Notes under the pieces: model-generated
Told to the model about the DNA's origin: nothing
Seen by the model: the letters and a program-made list of their open reading frames with translations, nothing else
Database searches by the model: none
Shown: positions 8,021 through 16,756 of the stretch, piece by piece
Position numbering within the stretch: the first letter of the stretch is position 1
How the letters are laid out: each line of letters starts with the position of its first letter
Assembly (NCBI RefSeq): GCF_001854405.1
Contig: NZ_CP017718.1
Coordinates: 1,612,001 to 1,676,000, forward strand
Direction: 5' to 3'
Length of the DNA stretch: 64,000 bases
Source of the DNA: Hyphomonas sp. Mor2
GTDB taxonomy: Bacteria; Pseudomonadota; Alphaproteobacteria; Caulobacterales; Hyphomonadaceae
Program-made: the position numbers and the translations under genes

Positions 8021-11000
8021 ATGGCTAGTCTCAACCGCTCGCGCAGAGCAGGTCCCGCACCCACACGTTTTTCACGCATGTTGCTGCTCGGCGCGGCCGC
8101 CTTACCACTTGCCGGCCTGGCAATGGCGCAAGAAGACGTGACAGAGGTTAGCTCTGACGCGGAAGAAACCCGGGAACTTGATGTCGTCACCGTGACCGGC
8201 ACACGCCAGGTGATCCAGGACTCAATCGCATTGAAGCGGTCCAATACCCAGATTGTTGATGGCCTCTCAGCCGAAGAGATCGGCGACATTCCCGCGCTTT
8301 CGATTGGTGAAGCGCTCGAAAACGTCACGGGCGTTGCCTCGCACCGCGAGAATGGCGGTGCAACCGAAGTCTCCATCCGGGGCCTTGGACCGTATCTATC
8401 ATCAACAGTTGTGAATGGCCGTGCCGCAACCAATGGATCAGGCGACCGCTCGGTCAACTTTTCTCAGTTCCCGTCTGAACTCATTAACAAGCTGGCCGTG
8501 TTCAAAACTCAGGACGCAAGCCAGATAGAAGGCGGTGTCGCCGGTCAAATTCAGTTGGAGACTCTCCGCCCGCTCGACTTCGGCAAGCAACGCTTCCAGT
8601 TTGATCTAAAAGGTAATTACAACCCCGATCAGCAGAACATCGACAACTCGCTGGCGGGGGATCTCGGCTATCGCGGAACGCTCAGCTATGTCGACCAGTT
8701 CGAGCTTGATGAGCTGGGTAGTTTGGGGATCTCTCTTGGTTTTCAACAGTCCGACATTTCGCAACCGGAGGCCGAAAGCCGCCAAACCGGACCAACTTCA
8801 AACTCTCGTCCAGCCTGTCTGATCACCAATGGCGCCTTCCCGATCACCCAGGATACCAATGGCGAAGACGTCACCGGGTTCTCAAACAATCCAGAGCGGG
8901 ATGATGACTGTGACGACGTGAATGATAGCGCCGCTATCAATAGCGCGGGCGTATCGGGATTGACCGACCGCGGCACGACGGAAGGCTTCAATACGACCAT
9001 CAATCCAAACACGGGGCTCGCTTTCGATGCCGGCATCCCGTTTGTATTTGCCCCATCTCAGCGACACTACCGCCAGAACGATACGCGCGATCAGCGTGAT
9101 GCCTTCTTTGGTCAATTGCAATGGGAGCCGAATGAGCGTTGGGACATCAATTTCGACATGCAGTGGTCTGAGCGAAGCCAACAGGAACTTCGCAGCGACC
9201 TGACCTTCAATGGCGGGCGTCGGAATGACACCTCGCTGAATGTTGCAGGGACCAGTACGACAAGTCTCGATTCACTCATCACCAATGGAAATGGCGGAAT
9301 CCTCAGAGCCATCACAGATAATTCGATTGAGGTTCAGGGCGGCGACTTTGAGCGCGTCGAAACGTATCTCGGCGGCGGGCTAAATGTTGAGCACGAAGTC
9401 AATGATCGCCTCACCCTGTCGGTCGACTTATCCCATTCAAACACGGAGCGCACCGAACGTGCTTGGGAGTTCCGTATTCAGTCGGACATTTCTCCGGTCA
9501 TCGAATACGATCTTCGAGGCGGCGATGTGCCTGTCTACCGGCTTTATGATGAAGTCTTCGATGTAAACGACCCAGCCAATTATGTGGATCGGCTACGCGT
9601 TCGGATCGACAATGACCGTTTGCGCGAAAACACGATCAATGCCCTGCGCTTCGATGCGGACTATAAACTGGACGGCTTCTTCACCAACCTCGAAGCGGGG
9701 ATCCGCTATGCAGAGCAAGACTATCTGGAGCTGCCAGGTGGGACTGACTCTGGCGATCCATTCAATGTCACATCAGGCCGTTTCTCGTTCGAGATCGAGA
9801 ACAATACTGATCTGAACATTAACAATCGTCAGGTCGTGGACGGCGACGGTACGGCGACAACAGGTCTCGCTTCAAACTGGGTCGATATCATCGCGGCAAC
9901 CAATACGGCCTGTTATCAGCCGTTCCGTGAAGGGAATGAGTTCCTGGACAATTTGCGTCCAGGCGATCTCATCACCAACATCGATGACTCCGGCAATGTG
10001 ATCAGCTCAACCAATTCATGGGCGACCTTTGACGCTCGATGCGTGGCAGAAACCGCGGTGGGCAGCCTGAACAACATCCTTGATCAGATCAATCTCGCCA
10101 TTGCGGATCGGGGCGATGTGTCAGGCTCGCTCGGCCTGCTTAGCGCAGCCATTCCCTCGCTCGTAGAGGAAAACAGCCGCACCATCGACGTCAAGGAAAC
10201 CACCACGGCGTTCTACATGATGGCCAACTATGAGACGGAGATCGGCGGTTTCCCGGTCTCCGGTAATGTTGGCGGACGTCTGGTGCAGACCGAAGTGGAA
10301 GCGACCGGATATCGTCCCGACCTCACCGTCACCAATACAAATGGTGTGTTCACCATCGCAGAGGGCAACCTCACGGCCGTGTCGGCATCGCATGACTATA
10401 CTGAGTTCCTGCCAAGCGCGATCGCGATCATTGAGCTGGCTCCGGACAAGCTCGTTCGCCTCGGCGCGTTCCGCGCGATGTCGCGCCCGGATCCGGCCGA
10501 TATGGGTTTTGGTCGGACGATCAATGTCATTGGCGATGACGAAGATGCCACCTCTGTGGATGGGCTCATCCAGAATGTCGTCGCAGCCGGTAACCCGGCG
10601 ATTGATCCGCTTATGTCCTGGAACCTGGACGCTGGCTTTGAATGGTACCCGAATGACGACACGATCCTGGCCGTGAGCGGTTACTACAAATCCTTCCAGG
10701 GCGGGTTTGCAAACACCATCGTCAACGAAACTTATGACCTGAACGGGACCCCAGTGACTTTCCCGGTCGCGGTTCAGCAGACCAGCGACGATACCAGCTC
10801 GTTGTACGGCCTGGAAATCACCGCGGCGCACACGATGAGCTATCTTCCCGGTCTATGGAGCGGCCTGGGCGGAAAAGTCAGCTACAACTATGTCGACTCT
10901 GACTTTGAGTTCGAAGACAGCCGTTACGGCGACCAGTTTGTCGTCCAGCTTGATGGATCGATCTCACAGATCGCCGATGGCATCCTGGACCCTGGCGGCT

Positions 11001-11320
11001 TGCCAGGTCTGTCGGAGAACACGCTGTCGGCGCAGGCATTCTGGGGCTATCGCGATTTCGATGTCTCGGTCACCTACAAATATCGTGATGAATACTTCCA
11101 GCCGTTCGTATCCGACGGGACGCGCTTGCGCTTCGTTGGCGATGTTGGGGTCTGGGAAGCTCGGGCATCGTATAATTTGACGGACAATCTGAGACTTTCC
11201 GTCGAGGCCATCAATCTCGGCAGTGAACCGAAAGAACAGTATGCGTTCACCAATGATGATCTGTACGAGGTCAATGATTACGGGCCCCGCATCTTCTTCG
11301 GGCTAAGAGGCCGATTCTAA
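8021..11320 (+). CDS. TonB-dependent receptor, probable alginate oligosaccharide uptake
   Basis: This 1099-aa outer-membrane protein has a signal peptide ending at LAGLAMAQ and a TonB-box-like segment LDVVTVTGTRQ. A plug domain follows (GEALENVTGVASHRENGG, SIRGLGPYLSS) and then a very long beta-barrel ending in the typical aromatic GLRGRF terminus. The ATG at 8021 is preferred over one at 7988 because AGGGAGGA lies 5 nt upstream. Receptors of this long type in Alphaproteobacteria usually import plant or algal glycans. Divergent placement next to PL6/PL17 suggests alginate oligomers as substrate. A SusD partner is not present. Confidence 0.9.
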   Translation: MASLNRSRRAGPAPTRFSRMLLLGAAALPLAGLAMAQEDVTEVSSDAEETRELDVVTVTGTRQVIQDSIALKRSNTQIVDGLSAEEIGDIPALSIGEALENVTGVASHRENGGATEVSIRGLGPYLSSTVVNGRAATNGSGDRSVNFSQFPSELINKLAVFKTQDASQIEGGVAGQIQLETLRPLDFGKQRFQFDLKGNYNPDQQNIDNSLAGDLGYRGTLSYVDQFELDELGSLGISLGFQQSDISQPEAESRQTGPTSNSRPACLITNGAFPITQDTNGEDVTGFSNNPERDDDCDDVNDSAAINSAGVSGLTDRGTTEGFNTTINPNTGLAFDAGIPFVFAPSQRHYRQNDTRDQRDAFFGQLQWEPNERWDINFDMQWSERSQQELRSDLTFNGGRRNDTSLNVAGTSTTSLDSLITNGNGGILRAITDNSIEVQGGDFERVETYLGGGLNVEHEVNDRLTLSVDLSHSNTERTERAWEFRIQSDISPVIEYDLRGGDVPVYRLYDEVFDVNDPANYVDRLRVRIDNDRLRENTINALRFDADYKLDGFFTNLEAGIRYAEQDYLELPGGTDSGDPFNVTSGRFSFEIENNTDLNINNRQVVDGDGTATTGLASNWVDIIAATNTACYQPFREGNEFLDNLRPGDLITNIDDSGNVISSTNSWATFDARCVAETAVGSLNNILDQINLAIADRGDVSGSLGLLSAAIPSLVEENSRTIDVKETTTAFYMMANYETEIGGFPVSGNVGGRLVQTEVEATGYRPDLTVTNTNGVFTIAEGNLTAVSASHDYTEFLPSAIAIIELAPDKLVRLGAFRAMSRPDPADMGFGRTINVIGDDEDATSVDGLIQNVVAAGNPAIDPLMSWNLDAGFEWYPNDDTILAVSGYYKSFQGGFANTIVNETYDLNGTPVTFPVAVQQTSDDTSSLYGLEITAAHTMSYLPGLWSGLGGKVSYNYVDSDFEFEDSRYGDQFVVQLDGSISQIADGILDPGGLPGLSENTLSAQAFWGYRDFDVSVTYKYRDEYFQPFVSDGTRLRFVGDVGVWEARASYNLTDNLRLSVEAINLGSEPKEQYAFTNDDLYEVNDYGPRIFFGLRGRF

Positions 11321-11352
11321 AGCGTTTTCCTCCAGCATTCGGATCTTTCTTG

Positions 11353-11368
11353 AATTGGTAGGACAATT
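11353..11368. promoter_or_regulatory. possible autoregulatory GntR operator
   Basis: AATTG and CATT-type arms form the inverted repeat AATTG-N6-CAATT, which also contains TGGT-AGG-ACAA, one change from the TGGT-N3-ACCA core. A third TTGGTA half site follows immediately. It lies 52 nt before the GntR start, so autoregulation is plausible. Confidence 0.35.
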
Positions 11369-11419
11369 TGGTAAGATTCGGATGCTAAGAGGGAATGAAG
11401 AGAGAATTAGGACAGTCGA

Positions 11420-12166
11420 ATGGCCGAACAACGCTTGTATCAAAAGGTTGCCAATAAGATCCTTGAGATGATCACATCGGGCTCGTACCCACCTGGAACA
11501 CGCCTTCCCGGTGAACGGGAGCTGGCAGATCGGTTTGAAGTTAGCCGCGTCGTTATCCGGGAAGCCGAGATCTCCCTTGAGGCCCTCGGCCATGTCGAAA
11601 TAAAAGTCGGCTCAGGCGTTTATGTTCGCGAACCCAATTCGTCTAATTTCGGACGGCTACCGGACGTCAGCGCATTCGAACTCACCCAGACCCGACTGAT
11701 CTTCGAATCTGAGTCGGCCGCCCTCGCGGCGCGTGTGATTACCGATGAACAAATCTCCGACCTCGAACGCACGATCGAGCGTATGGCCAACGCGGACCAC
11801 GACTCTCCAGACGGCGACGATGCGGACCGTGAGTTTCACATGCTGATCGCGAAGGCGACCGGCAACGCGGCCAACATCCACATCATGGAGAATCTCTGGC
11901 GGATGCGCACGGAGCTGCCTGAAGTGCGTAAAGTGTACTCGGCCGTCTGTGTGGAAGATTCCTCTCATCGCGTCGATGAGCACGCGGCCATTCTGGATGC
12001 TCTGCGTGACAGAAATCCGGAAGAAGCGCGCAATGCGATGCGTTACCATTTTTCGCGTCTGATTGAGGCCCTCCTCGTCGCCTCTGAGCAACAAGCGATC
12101 GAAGAGGCAAGACGGCGCTCGAGTGTGAACCGCGAGAAATATCTGAAGACCGCACTCGCTGGATAA
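11420..12166 (+). CDS. FadR-subfamily GntR transcriptional regulator
   Basis: This 248-aa regulator has an N-terminal winged helix (LYQKVANKILEMITSG, then PGTRLPGERELADRFEVSR at about residues 25-43) and a C-terminal FCD ligand-binding domain. The FCD metal ligands appear in DREFHMLIA and in DEHAAILDAL, with a further His in MRYHFSR. Members such as ExuR, UxuR and KdgR-like proteins sense uronate intermediates. Placement at the end of the alginate locus and FadR-like palindromes in the divergent promoter and in its own leader suggest it represses the locus until DEH or KDG accumulates. The ligand is inferred. The Shine-Dalgarno site is weak (AGGA about 7 nt upstream). Confidence 0.85.
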   Translation: MAEQRLYQKVANKILEMITSGSYPPGTRLPGERELADRFEVSRVVIREAEISLEALGHVEIKVGSGVYVREPNSSNFGRLPDVSAFELTQTRLIFESESAALAARVITDEQISDLERTIERMANADHDSPDGDDADREFHMLIAKATGNAANIHIMENLWRMRTELPEVRKVYSAVCVEDSSHRVDEHAAILDALRDRNPEEARNAMRYHFSRLIEALLVASEQQAIEEARRRSSVNREKYLKTALAG

Positions 12167-12325
12167 CGCGGTCCACCAGCCTTTTCTGAGGGTGAGCTTC
12201 GAAAACTATGGTGAAGCATAAGGTGCGCTTCTAACGGAGCGTTCGACAGATTAAATGGTGGACAGCGCGTCCGTCATTCAACGGGATTTGACCTGATAGA
12301 GGTCCGTATCTGATCGGGTAGGAGT

Positions 12326-12355
12326 GGCGGAGAGGAAGTCCGCCGTTTCTTTTTT
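12326..12355 (+). terminator. rho-independent terminator
   Basis: A perfect 6-bp stem GGCGGA/TCCGCC with a 7-nt loop is followed by GTTTCTTTTTTG. It lies 160 nt after the GntR stop and insulates the alginate locus from the EPS operon. Confidence 0.7.
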
Positions 12356-12491
12356 GTAGTACGCTGTTTCCAAATGATTTAAAAGCACCTGAGTGAAGGC
12401 AGCCCCACCGCCATCCCACCCTTCGAGTAGTGTCCGCTTGCGGCGTCAAAGCGGATGAGAGACGCACTCGCGAATCGCGCGTTTTGATAAT

Positions 12492-12522
12492 TGCAAATTG
12501 CATACCCTGTTTGCAATTTGCG
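12492..12522. promoter_or_regulatory. paired TGCAA-W-TTGCA palindromes upstream of EPS operon
   Basis: TGCAA-A-TTGCA (12492-12502) is a perfect odd palindrome; TGCAA-T-TTGCG (12512-12522) has one change. Their centres are 20 bp apart, so both would face the same side of the helix. The same arrangement occurs at 21044-21073 and 22672-22704, which suggests one regulator for the whole EPS locus. Confidence 0.5.
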
Positions 12523-12621
12523 ACTCCGTCAACGTGAACGCCCTTTAATGCATTGTTTTGCATAGAAAATAATCCTGTCACCGCATCTTGCAACGCTGAA
12601 AGCTCAAAACAGGAGGCTTTC

Positions 12622-12822
12622 ATGGCGACCCTTTGTATTGCGATTGAAAACGACAACGTCTTGACCCGGTTTCACCGGGCCATGAACCACGCTGGCTCAG
12701 TGTCGAGCGATATGATCCGAGTCAAAACGCTCATTCAGGAGAACACGATCATCAAGGTCGTGCGCACTGAATGCCCCTGGGCGATCGCCGTGCTTCAATC
12801 CTTGGCTGCAGAGGCGGGTTGA
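12622..12822 (+). CDS. small conserved-looking protein, first gene of EPS operon
   Basis: This is a 66-residue protein of unknown function. The start at 12622 is set by AGGAGG 5 nt upstream; an earlier in-frame ATG at 12553 lacks one. The sequence is a soluble mixed alpha/beta chain with no signal peptide, containing FHRAMNHAG and a Cys in TECPWAIAVLQ. It ends 1 nt before the export lipoprotein, so it is probably co-transcribed and translationally coupled. I do not recognise the family. Confidence 0.6.
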   Translation: MATLCIAIENDNVLTRFHRAMNHAGSVSSDMIRVKTLIQENTIIKVVRTECPWAIAVLQSLAAEAG

Positions 12823-12823
12823 G

Positions 12824-14077
12824 ATGACCACTCTGCTCCAGACCTTCATTCGATTGACGGCGATTGCTGTCTTTTTCATCCTGGCCGCGTGTTCGAGTTC
12901 CTTTGAACGCCCGCGAAACCTCATAAGCGTCGACGCGTCTCCTTATCAGGCCCAGCGCCAGTCCATGTCGGACTCTGATGAAAACCGGTCTTTCGACGCT
13001 GCTTCATCGCAAAATCTCGGGCGTTGCCAGGATGTGGACCTGGCGCTCGCCAGCGCTGCATTCGATGTCGTGCTCGGGACAGCGTTCGAAGAGCCACCGC
13101 TTCTGTCTCCAGGCGACCTCGTTCGATTGTCAATCGTTCGCGGAGACGGCTTCGAGGGCGATTTCGTCATCGCGCCCACTGGCTTTCTGCGCCTGCCATA
13201 CGTTGGGGATATCCCGGCGGCCGGGAAAACCAAAGCGCAACTGGAAGATTCCGTCGCCCGGCTATTAGTCAGCGGTGAATATTTCCGCTCTGGTTTCGTC
13301 CAGGTTTCAATAAGCGTCCTACATTGGGCACCAATTCAAGTCTCTGTTTCTGGTGCCGTGTTCCAGTCGGGCGACGTTTTGATAAATGAGAAAACTGCCG
13401 AGAACGACCCGGCAATCAGGCTTGATGCTGCAGGTGATTTTTCAATCCAGCGTCGCTTGAGCGCCGCCCTCTCCGCCGCCGCCGGTGTCAGGCCGGACGC
13501 TGACATTCGCAACGTGGTGCTGATCCGACACGGGCGACGCCGCGTGTTCGACATGACTGGTGCTCTGGATGGAGGACCGATCGAGGATCCCCTCCTGGTG
13601 GCGGGCGATCGGGTCCATGTCCCGTCGAGAGGATGTTTTCAGTTGGCCTTGGCCCGGCCCTCGCGAATTACGCCGCCGGGCGTGCGCGTGTTCATGTCAA
13701 ACCTGACGCGTCCTGCGCTTTCGAACGCGAATTCCGCGATCGGTGATTATGCAACACAACTTCCTTACGGCACGCGATTTCTGCAGGGCCTCGTCTCGGC
13801 CAATTGCGTTGGCGGCATCCAGGCCACCAATGCGCGCCGTTGGGGGATCCTTATATCACGCAACCCGGTGACAGGTGAAAGCGAGGTGGTTGCCCGCTCG
13901 ATCGAAGAGTTGGTGCGGCGCGCGGATCGCGATGATTTCAATCCCGTCTTGCTGCCGAACGATGCGATCGCCTGTTACGATTCGCACGTCACCAATATTC
14001 GCGATGTCATCGCTATGGCGAGCGAAGCGGCGGCGCCCGTCCTCAACGCCGCAGTGCTCGGAGGCGTCGTCCGATGA
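12824..14077 (+). CDS. Wza-type polysaccharide export lipoprotein
   Basis: This 417-aa outer-membrane export protein has a lipoprotein signal with lipobox LAAC (Cys23). A Poly_export domain follows (LSPGDLVRLSIVRGDGFEGDFVIAPTG, then LRLPYVGDIPAAGKT). SLBB-like segments come next (IQVSVSGAVFQSGDV and a second near residues 220-270). Wza/HfsD proteins form the outer-membrane channel for capsule, EPS or holdfast polymers. It overlaps the next gene by 4 nt (ATGA) and is the channel partner of the GumC/Wzz-like protein. The C-terminal 130 residues, with several Cys, are less familiar. Confidence 0.88.
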   Translation: MTTLLQTFIRLTAIAVFFILAACSSSFERPRNLISVDASPYQAQRQSMSDSDENRSFDAASSQNLGRCQDVDLALASAAFDVVLGTAFEEPPLLSPGDLVRLSIVRGDGFEGDFVIAPTGFLRLPYVGDIPAAGKTKAQLEDSVARLLVSGEYFRSGFVQVSISVLHWAPIQVSVSGAVFQSGDVLINEKTAENDPAIRLDAAGDFSIQRRLSAALSAAAGVRPDADIRNVVLIRHGRRRVFDMTGALDGGPIEDPLLVAGDRVHVPSRGCFQLALARPSRITPPGVRVFMSNLTRPALSNANSAIGDYATQLPYGTRFLQGLVSANCVGGIQATNARRWGILISRNPVTGESEVVARSIEELVRRADRDDFNPVLLPNDAIACYDSHVTNIRDVIAMASEAAAPVLNAAVLGGVVR

Positions 14078-15450
14078 ACCGCGCGTGGTCTTTCTTAAAG
14101 GGTGGCCCCGCGCAAGGGCGTTTCTTGCGTTACGGCATCGTCCTATTATCTGGTTGGATCGCGATCGCCATTCTGGCCGCAGCGTTTCTGGTCCTTACGC
14201 CAAAATCCTACAGCTCCGGCTTCACGCTCATACTGCCCGGGGCGGGATCCGGCGCATCGGTGAATCTTGACTCGCTGGGTCAAGCGACCAGCAACACAAA
14301 CTCGCCCTTTGGCAGTCAGAGTCTTAGTCCAACAGAAAACTACAAGAAACTGCTGCAATCATATCGGTTGCGCGGCAAGGTCGCGGAAATCTTGGGTCAG
14401 CCTATGGTTGAAATCGCAGCGCCACGTATAAAGCTCGCGAACCAGACCAAGCTCATGTATGCCACGGTCACTGCTGGCTCGCCGGATGCGGCTAAACGAT
14501 TAGCGGATGCGTGGTTGAACGCGTTTGAAGGCGAGCTTGCTGCCTTGCGCACCGAAGAGCAAACCTTACGCGAAATGGCCTATCGCGACACCCTCGCGGG
14601 GTTCGAAGCAGCGGTGCGAGATACGCAATCGAAGATCATCGCGTTTCAGAGCAAGTATAATCTGATATCCGTCGAACAATTTCGAGATCTTGTCGGTCAA
14701 ACGGAAACGCTGCGAATTGAGGTGGAGCGCGCGCAGGCCGAACTTGACGTCGCACAAAGCGAAGTGCGGCGTTTGTCGGGTATACTCGGTGTTTCTGCTG
14801 ACCAAGCCATCGATATTCTCGCCTTGCTCTCAGATGAGACCTTTCAAACCATTCTTGAGTCGCAAGCGAATGCGATGGCGGCACGCTCAGAACTTGAAGA
14901 CATGTACGGCCCCAATCATCCTGAGGTTCAGGCATCGGACAAAGTATTGTCGGGCCTCGCCAGCGGCTTGAATGCCAGGGGTCGTCGGTTGATCGGATTA
15001 GAATCATTTTCGACGCTGGGTCGTGGCTATTATGCCTCAACCGGAGAACGCGCAGACCTCATCGCGGGTTTGGTCCAGGCCGCGGTCAATGTAGCTGGAC
15101 TGAAGAAGCAACGGGACGCGACGCGTGTTCAACTACAAAGCGCTCAGGCAAGAGTGGACGAGTTGGCAGTCCCCGCCACCGAGTTGGACGGGCTGATGCG
15201 CGACCACCAGGTGGCTGAAACTGTTTTCGCATCCGCGCTCGCCCGCATCGACACCAATCGTACTGACGTGTTCGCTTCTTACCCGCTCACCCAGACGGTT
15301 GAGAGCCCGGCCTTACCGGATGCTCCGGCATCCCCGTCCAAGAAATTCATCGCGCTCGGTACCGTTGCCGGGATGCTCTTCTACGCAATCGGATTGGCTC
15401 TGTTATGGATCAGACTGCCCATCATTCGCGCGCTCCTGAAGACCATATAG
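14074..15450 (+). CDS. GumC/Wzz-like chain-length and export protein
   Basis: This 458-aa inner-membrane polysaccharide co-polymerase has a TM helix near residues 19-42 (GIVLLSGWIAIAILAAAFLV) and a long coiled-coil periplasmic domain (about 170-385). A second TM helix lies near residues 430-450. MYGPNHPEVQA is the motif usual in GumC/HfsA proteins. No C-terminal tyrosine kinase domain is present, so this is the kinase-less type. Short first-TM and coiled-coil architecture suits bridging to the Wza-type channel encoded just upstream. Its 3' end overlaps the polymerase gene by 46 nt. Confidence 0.88.
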   Translation: MNRAWSFLKGGPAQGRFLRYGIVLLSGWIAIAILAAAFLVLTPKSYSSGFTLILPGAGSGASVNLDSLGQATSNTNSPFGSQSLSPTENYKKLLQSYRLRGKVAEILGQPMVEIAAPRIKLANQTKLMYATVTAGSPDAAKRLADAWLNAFEGELAALRTEEQTLREMAYRDTLAGFEAAVRDTQSKIIAFQSKYNLISVEQFRDLVGQTETLRIEVERAQAELDVAQSEVRRLSGILGVSADQAIDILALLSDETFQTILESQANAMAARSELEDMYGPNHPEVQASDKVLSGLASGLNARGRRLIGLESFSTLGRGYYASTGERADLIAGLVQAAVNVAGLKKQRDATRVQLQSAQARVDELAVPATELDGLMRDHQVAETVFASALARIDTNRTDVFASYPLTQTVESPALPDAPASPSKKFIALGTVAGMLFYAIGLALLWIRLPIIRALLKTI

Positions 15451-16700
15451 TCGGCGTCGCGCTGGCTGCGACCTGGTTCGTTTATCTGGTCGGGGGCCTG
15501 TATGTGCTGGGTCCGGTCCTCGGCGTTGGGCTGGCGGGCCTGTTATTTGGCCGATCTTACCTGTCCGGAAGCGGGGTGCAAACGCGGTCCGTTCCCGCGA
15601 TCCCGAGCAGTGTCTGGGTCTGGATTGTCGGCATGCTGGTCATGTTGGTGGCACTTGAAATGGGCCACATCAATCAAAACCTCGGATTGGGCCAGACCAT
15701 CAAATCGAACATTGGTTGGGCCAAGGGCTGGGCGTTGCTCGCGCTGTTTCCGCTCGCAGGCGCGTGCCTCGACATCCGGCTGGAGACGCTGATCCGCGCC
15801 TCAGGCTGGGTCGCGCTGGGCACCTTGCTACTCACACCAGCTTTTCTCATCGCCCCCATGATCGGCCTCCCGGAAGTTCTATTCGTCTCACCGCTCAAGC
15901 TGGTGGGCGGGCCAGGGCCGGAATTCTTCGCGATCCAGCTCTACTCTTTTGAACCGATGGATGGCACCACACGCCTGCGCTATTTCACGCCCTGGTCGCC
16001 GGCGGCAGGAATGATCGGGAACATGTACCTGATCTTCGCATTATCGGACAAAAGGAAGGTTTGGAAATGGCTGGGGGTCGTCTCCGCTCTCGCGATGATC
16101 CTGACTTCGAAATCGCGTTTGGCCATCGCTGCGGCGCTGTTCATCTGGCCGGTTGTGATTGCCGCCGGTGAAGCAAAACGGCCGGCTATGTGGTTTCTTG
16201 CGACGATTGGTCTGCTGACCTTAACACCGGTCGCACAGGCCATTATCGACTGGATCGATGGCTCACTAAATTCGATCAAATCAATGCGCGCAGACTCAAC
16301 ACGAGTGCGCGAGATGCTCGGCGAGATCGCATTAGACCGCTGGTGGAATGAAGCACCCATTTGGGGGCACGGTGTGGTCGAACGCGGCCCGCACGCGGTC
16401 GAGTTCATGCCGATTGGCAGTCACCATACCTGGTACGGCCTATTATTCGTCAAAGGTGCTGTTGGCGCGATCGCGCTCGCCGTGCCTCTGGTCTGGAGCC
16501 TGATAGAGTCTGCACTGCTGGCGATGACCCGCTCCCGCGCCGGCCGAATTGCGTTCGGAATGGTGCTTTTAATGGCGTTCTACTCCATCGGCGAGAATCT
16601 GGAGATCCTCGCTTATCTGTTGTGGCCTGGATTGATTGTCATGGGGATCGCCGCGCGCGAATTGCAGTCCGCGGCGCGAACCATTGATCCGGATTACTAA
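15405..16700 (+). CDS. O-antigen/EPS polymerase-like membrane protein (Wzy type)
   Basis: This 431-aa protein has about ten hydrophobic helices and a large loop between late helices containing WWNEAPIWGHGVVERGPHAVEFMPIGSHHTWYG. The GHG...GSHHTW pattern is typical of Wzy/WaaL-superfamily polymerases. It probably joins repeat units in the periplasm. The ATG at 15405 gives a 46-nt overlap with the co-polymerase gene; no better start follows before the first helix. It is the last plus-strand gene of this operon and converges on the glycosyltransferases that follow. Confidence 0.82.
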   Translation: MDQTAHHSRAPEDHIVGVALAATWFVYLVGGLYVLGPVLGVGLAGLLFGRSYLSGSGVQTRSVPAIPSSVWVWIVGMLVMLVALEMGHINQNLGLGQTIKSNIGWAKGWALLALFPLAGACLDIRLETLIRASGWVALGTLLLTPAFLIAPMIGLPEVLFVSPLKLVGGPGPEFFAIQLYSFEPMDGTTRLRYFTPWSPAAGMIGNMYLIFALSDKRKVWKWLGVVSALAMILTSKSRLAIAAALFIWPVVIAAGEAKRPAMWFLATIGLLTLTPVAQAIIDWIDGSLNSIKSMRADSTRVREMLGEIALDRWWNEAPIWGHGVVERGPHAVEFMPIGSHHTWYGLLFVKGAVGAIALAVPLVWSLIESALLAMTRSRAGRIAFGMVLLMAFYSIGENLEILAYLLWPGLIVMGIAARELQSAARTIDPDY

Positions 16701-16701
16701 A

Positions 16702-16756
16702 AACCTCTGAGACAGTTTCGCGTAATAGGCTACGCAAAGGCGCCGTCTAAGAGGTT
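16702..16756. terminator. long hairpin between convergent EPS transcripts
   Basis: Arms 16702-16713 and 16745-16756 match at 11 of 12 positions (AACCTCTGAGAC against GTCTAAGAGGTT). An inner stem TTTCGCGTA/TACGCAAA pairs with one bulged base. It straddles the ends of the converging polymerase and GT4 genes and could end both transcripts. There is no U-run, so intrinsic termination is uncertain. Confidence 0.45.

Larger units (their letters stand above)
12167..12621. other. 455-nt intergenic region between alginate and EPS loci
   Basis: No convincing gene is seen here; minus-strand reading frames through it have no family features. It holds a rho-independent terminator at 12326-12355 and a pair of TGCAA-type palindromes at 12492-12522, about 100 nt before the first EPS gene. 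Confidence 0.6.

Noticed and set aside
12231-12656. Minus-strand 141-codon frame in the intergenic region before the EPS operon.
   Set aside because: It runs through the terminator and palindromes, shows no family features and no ribosome site.
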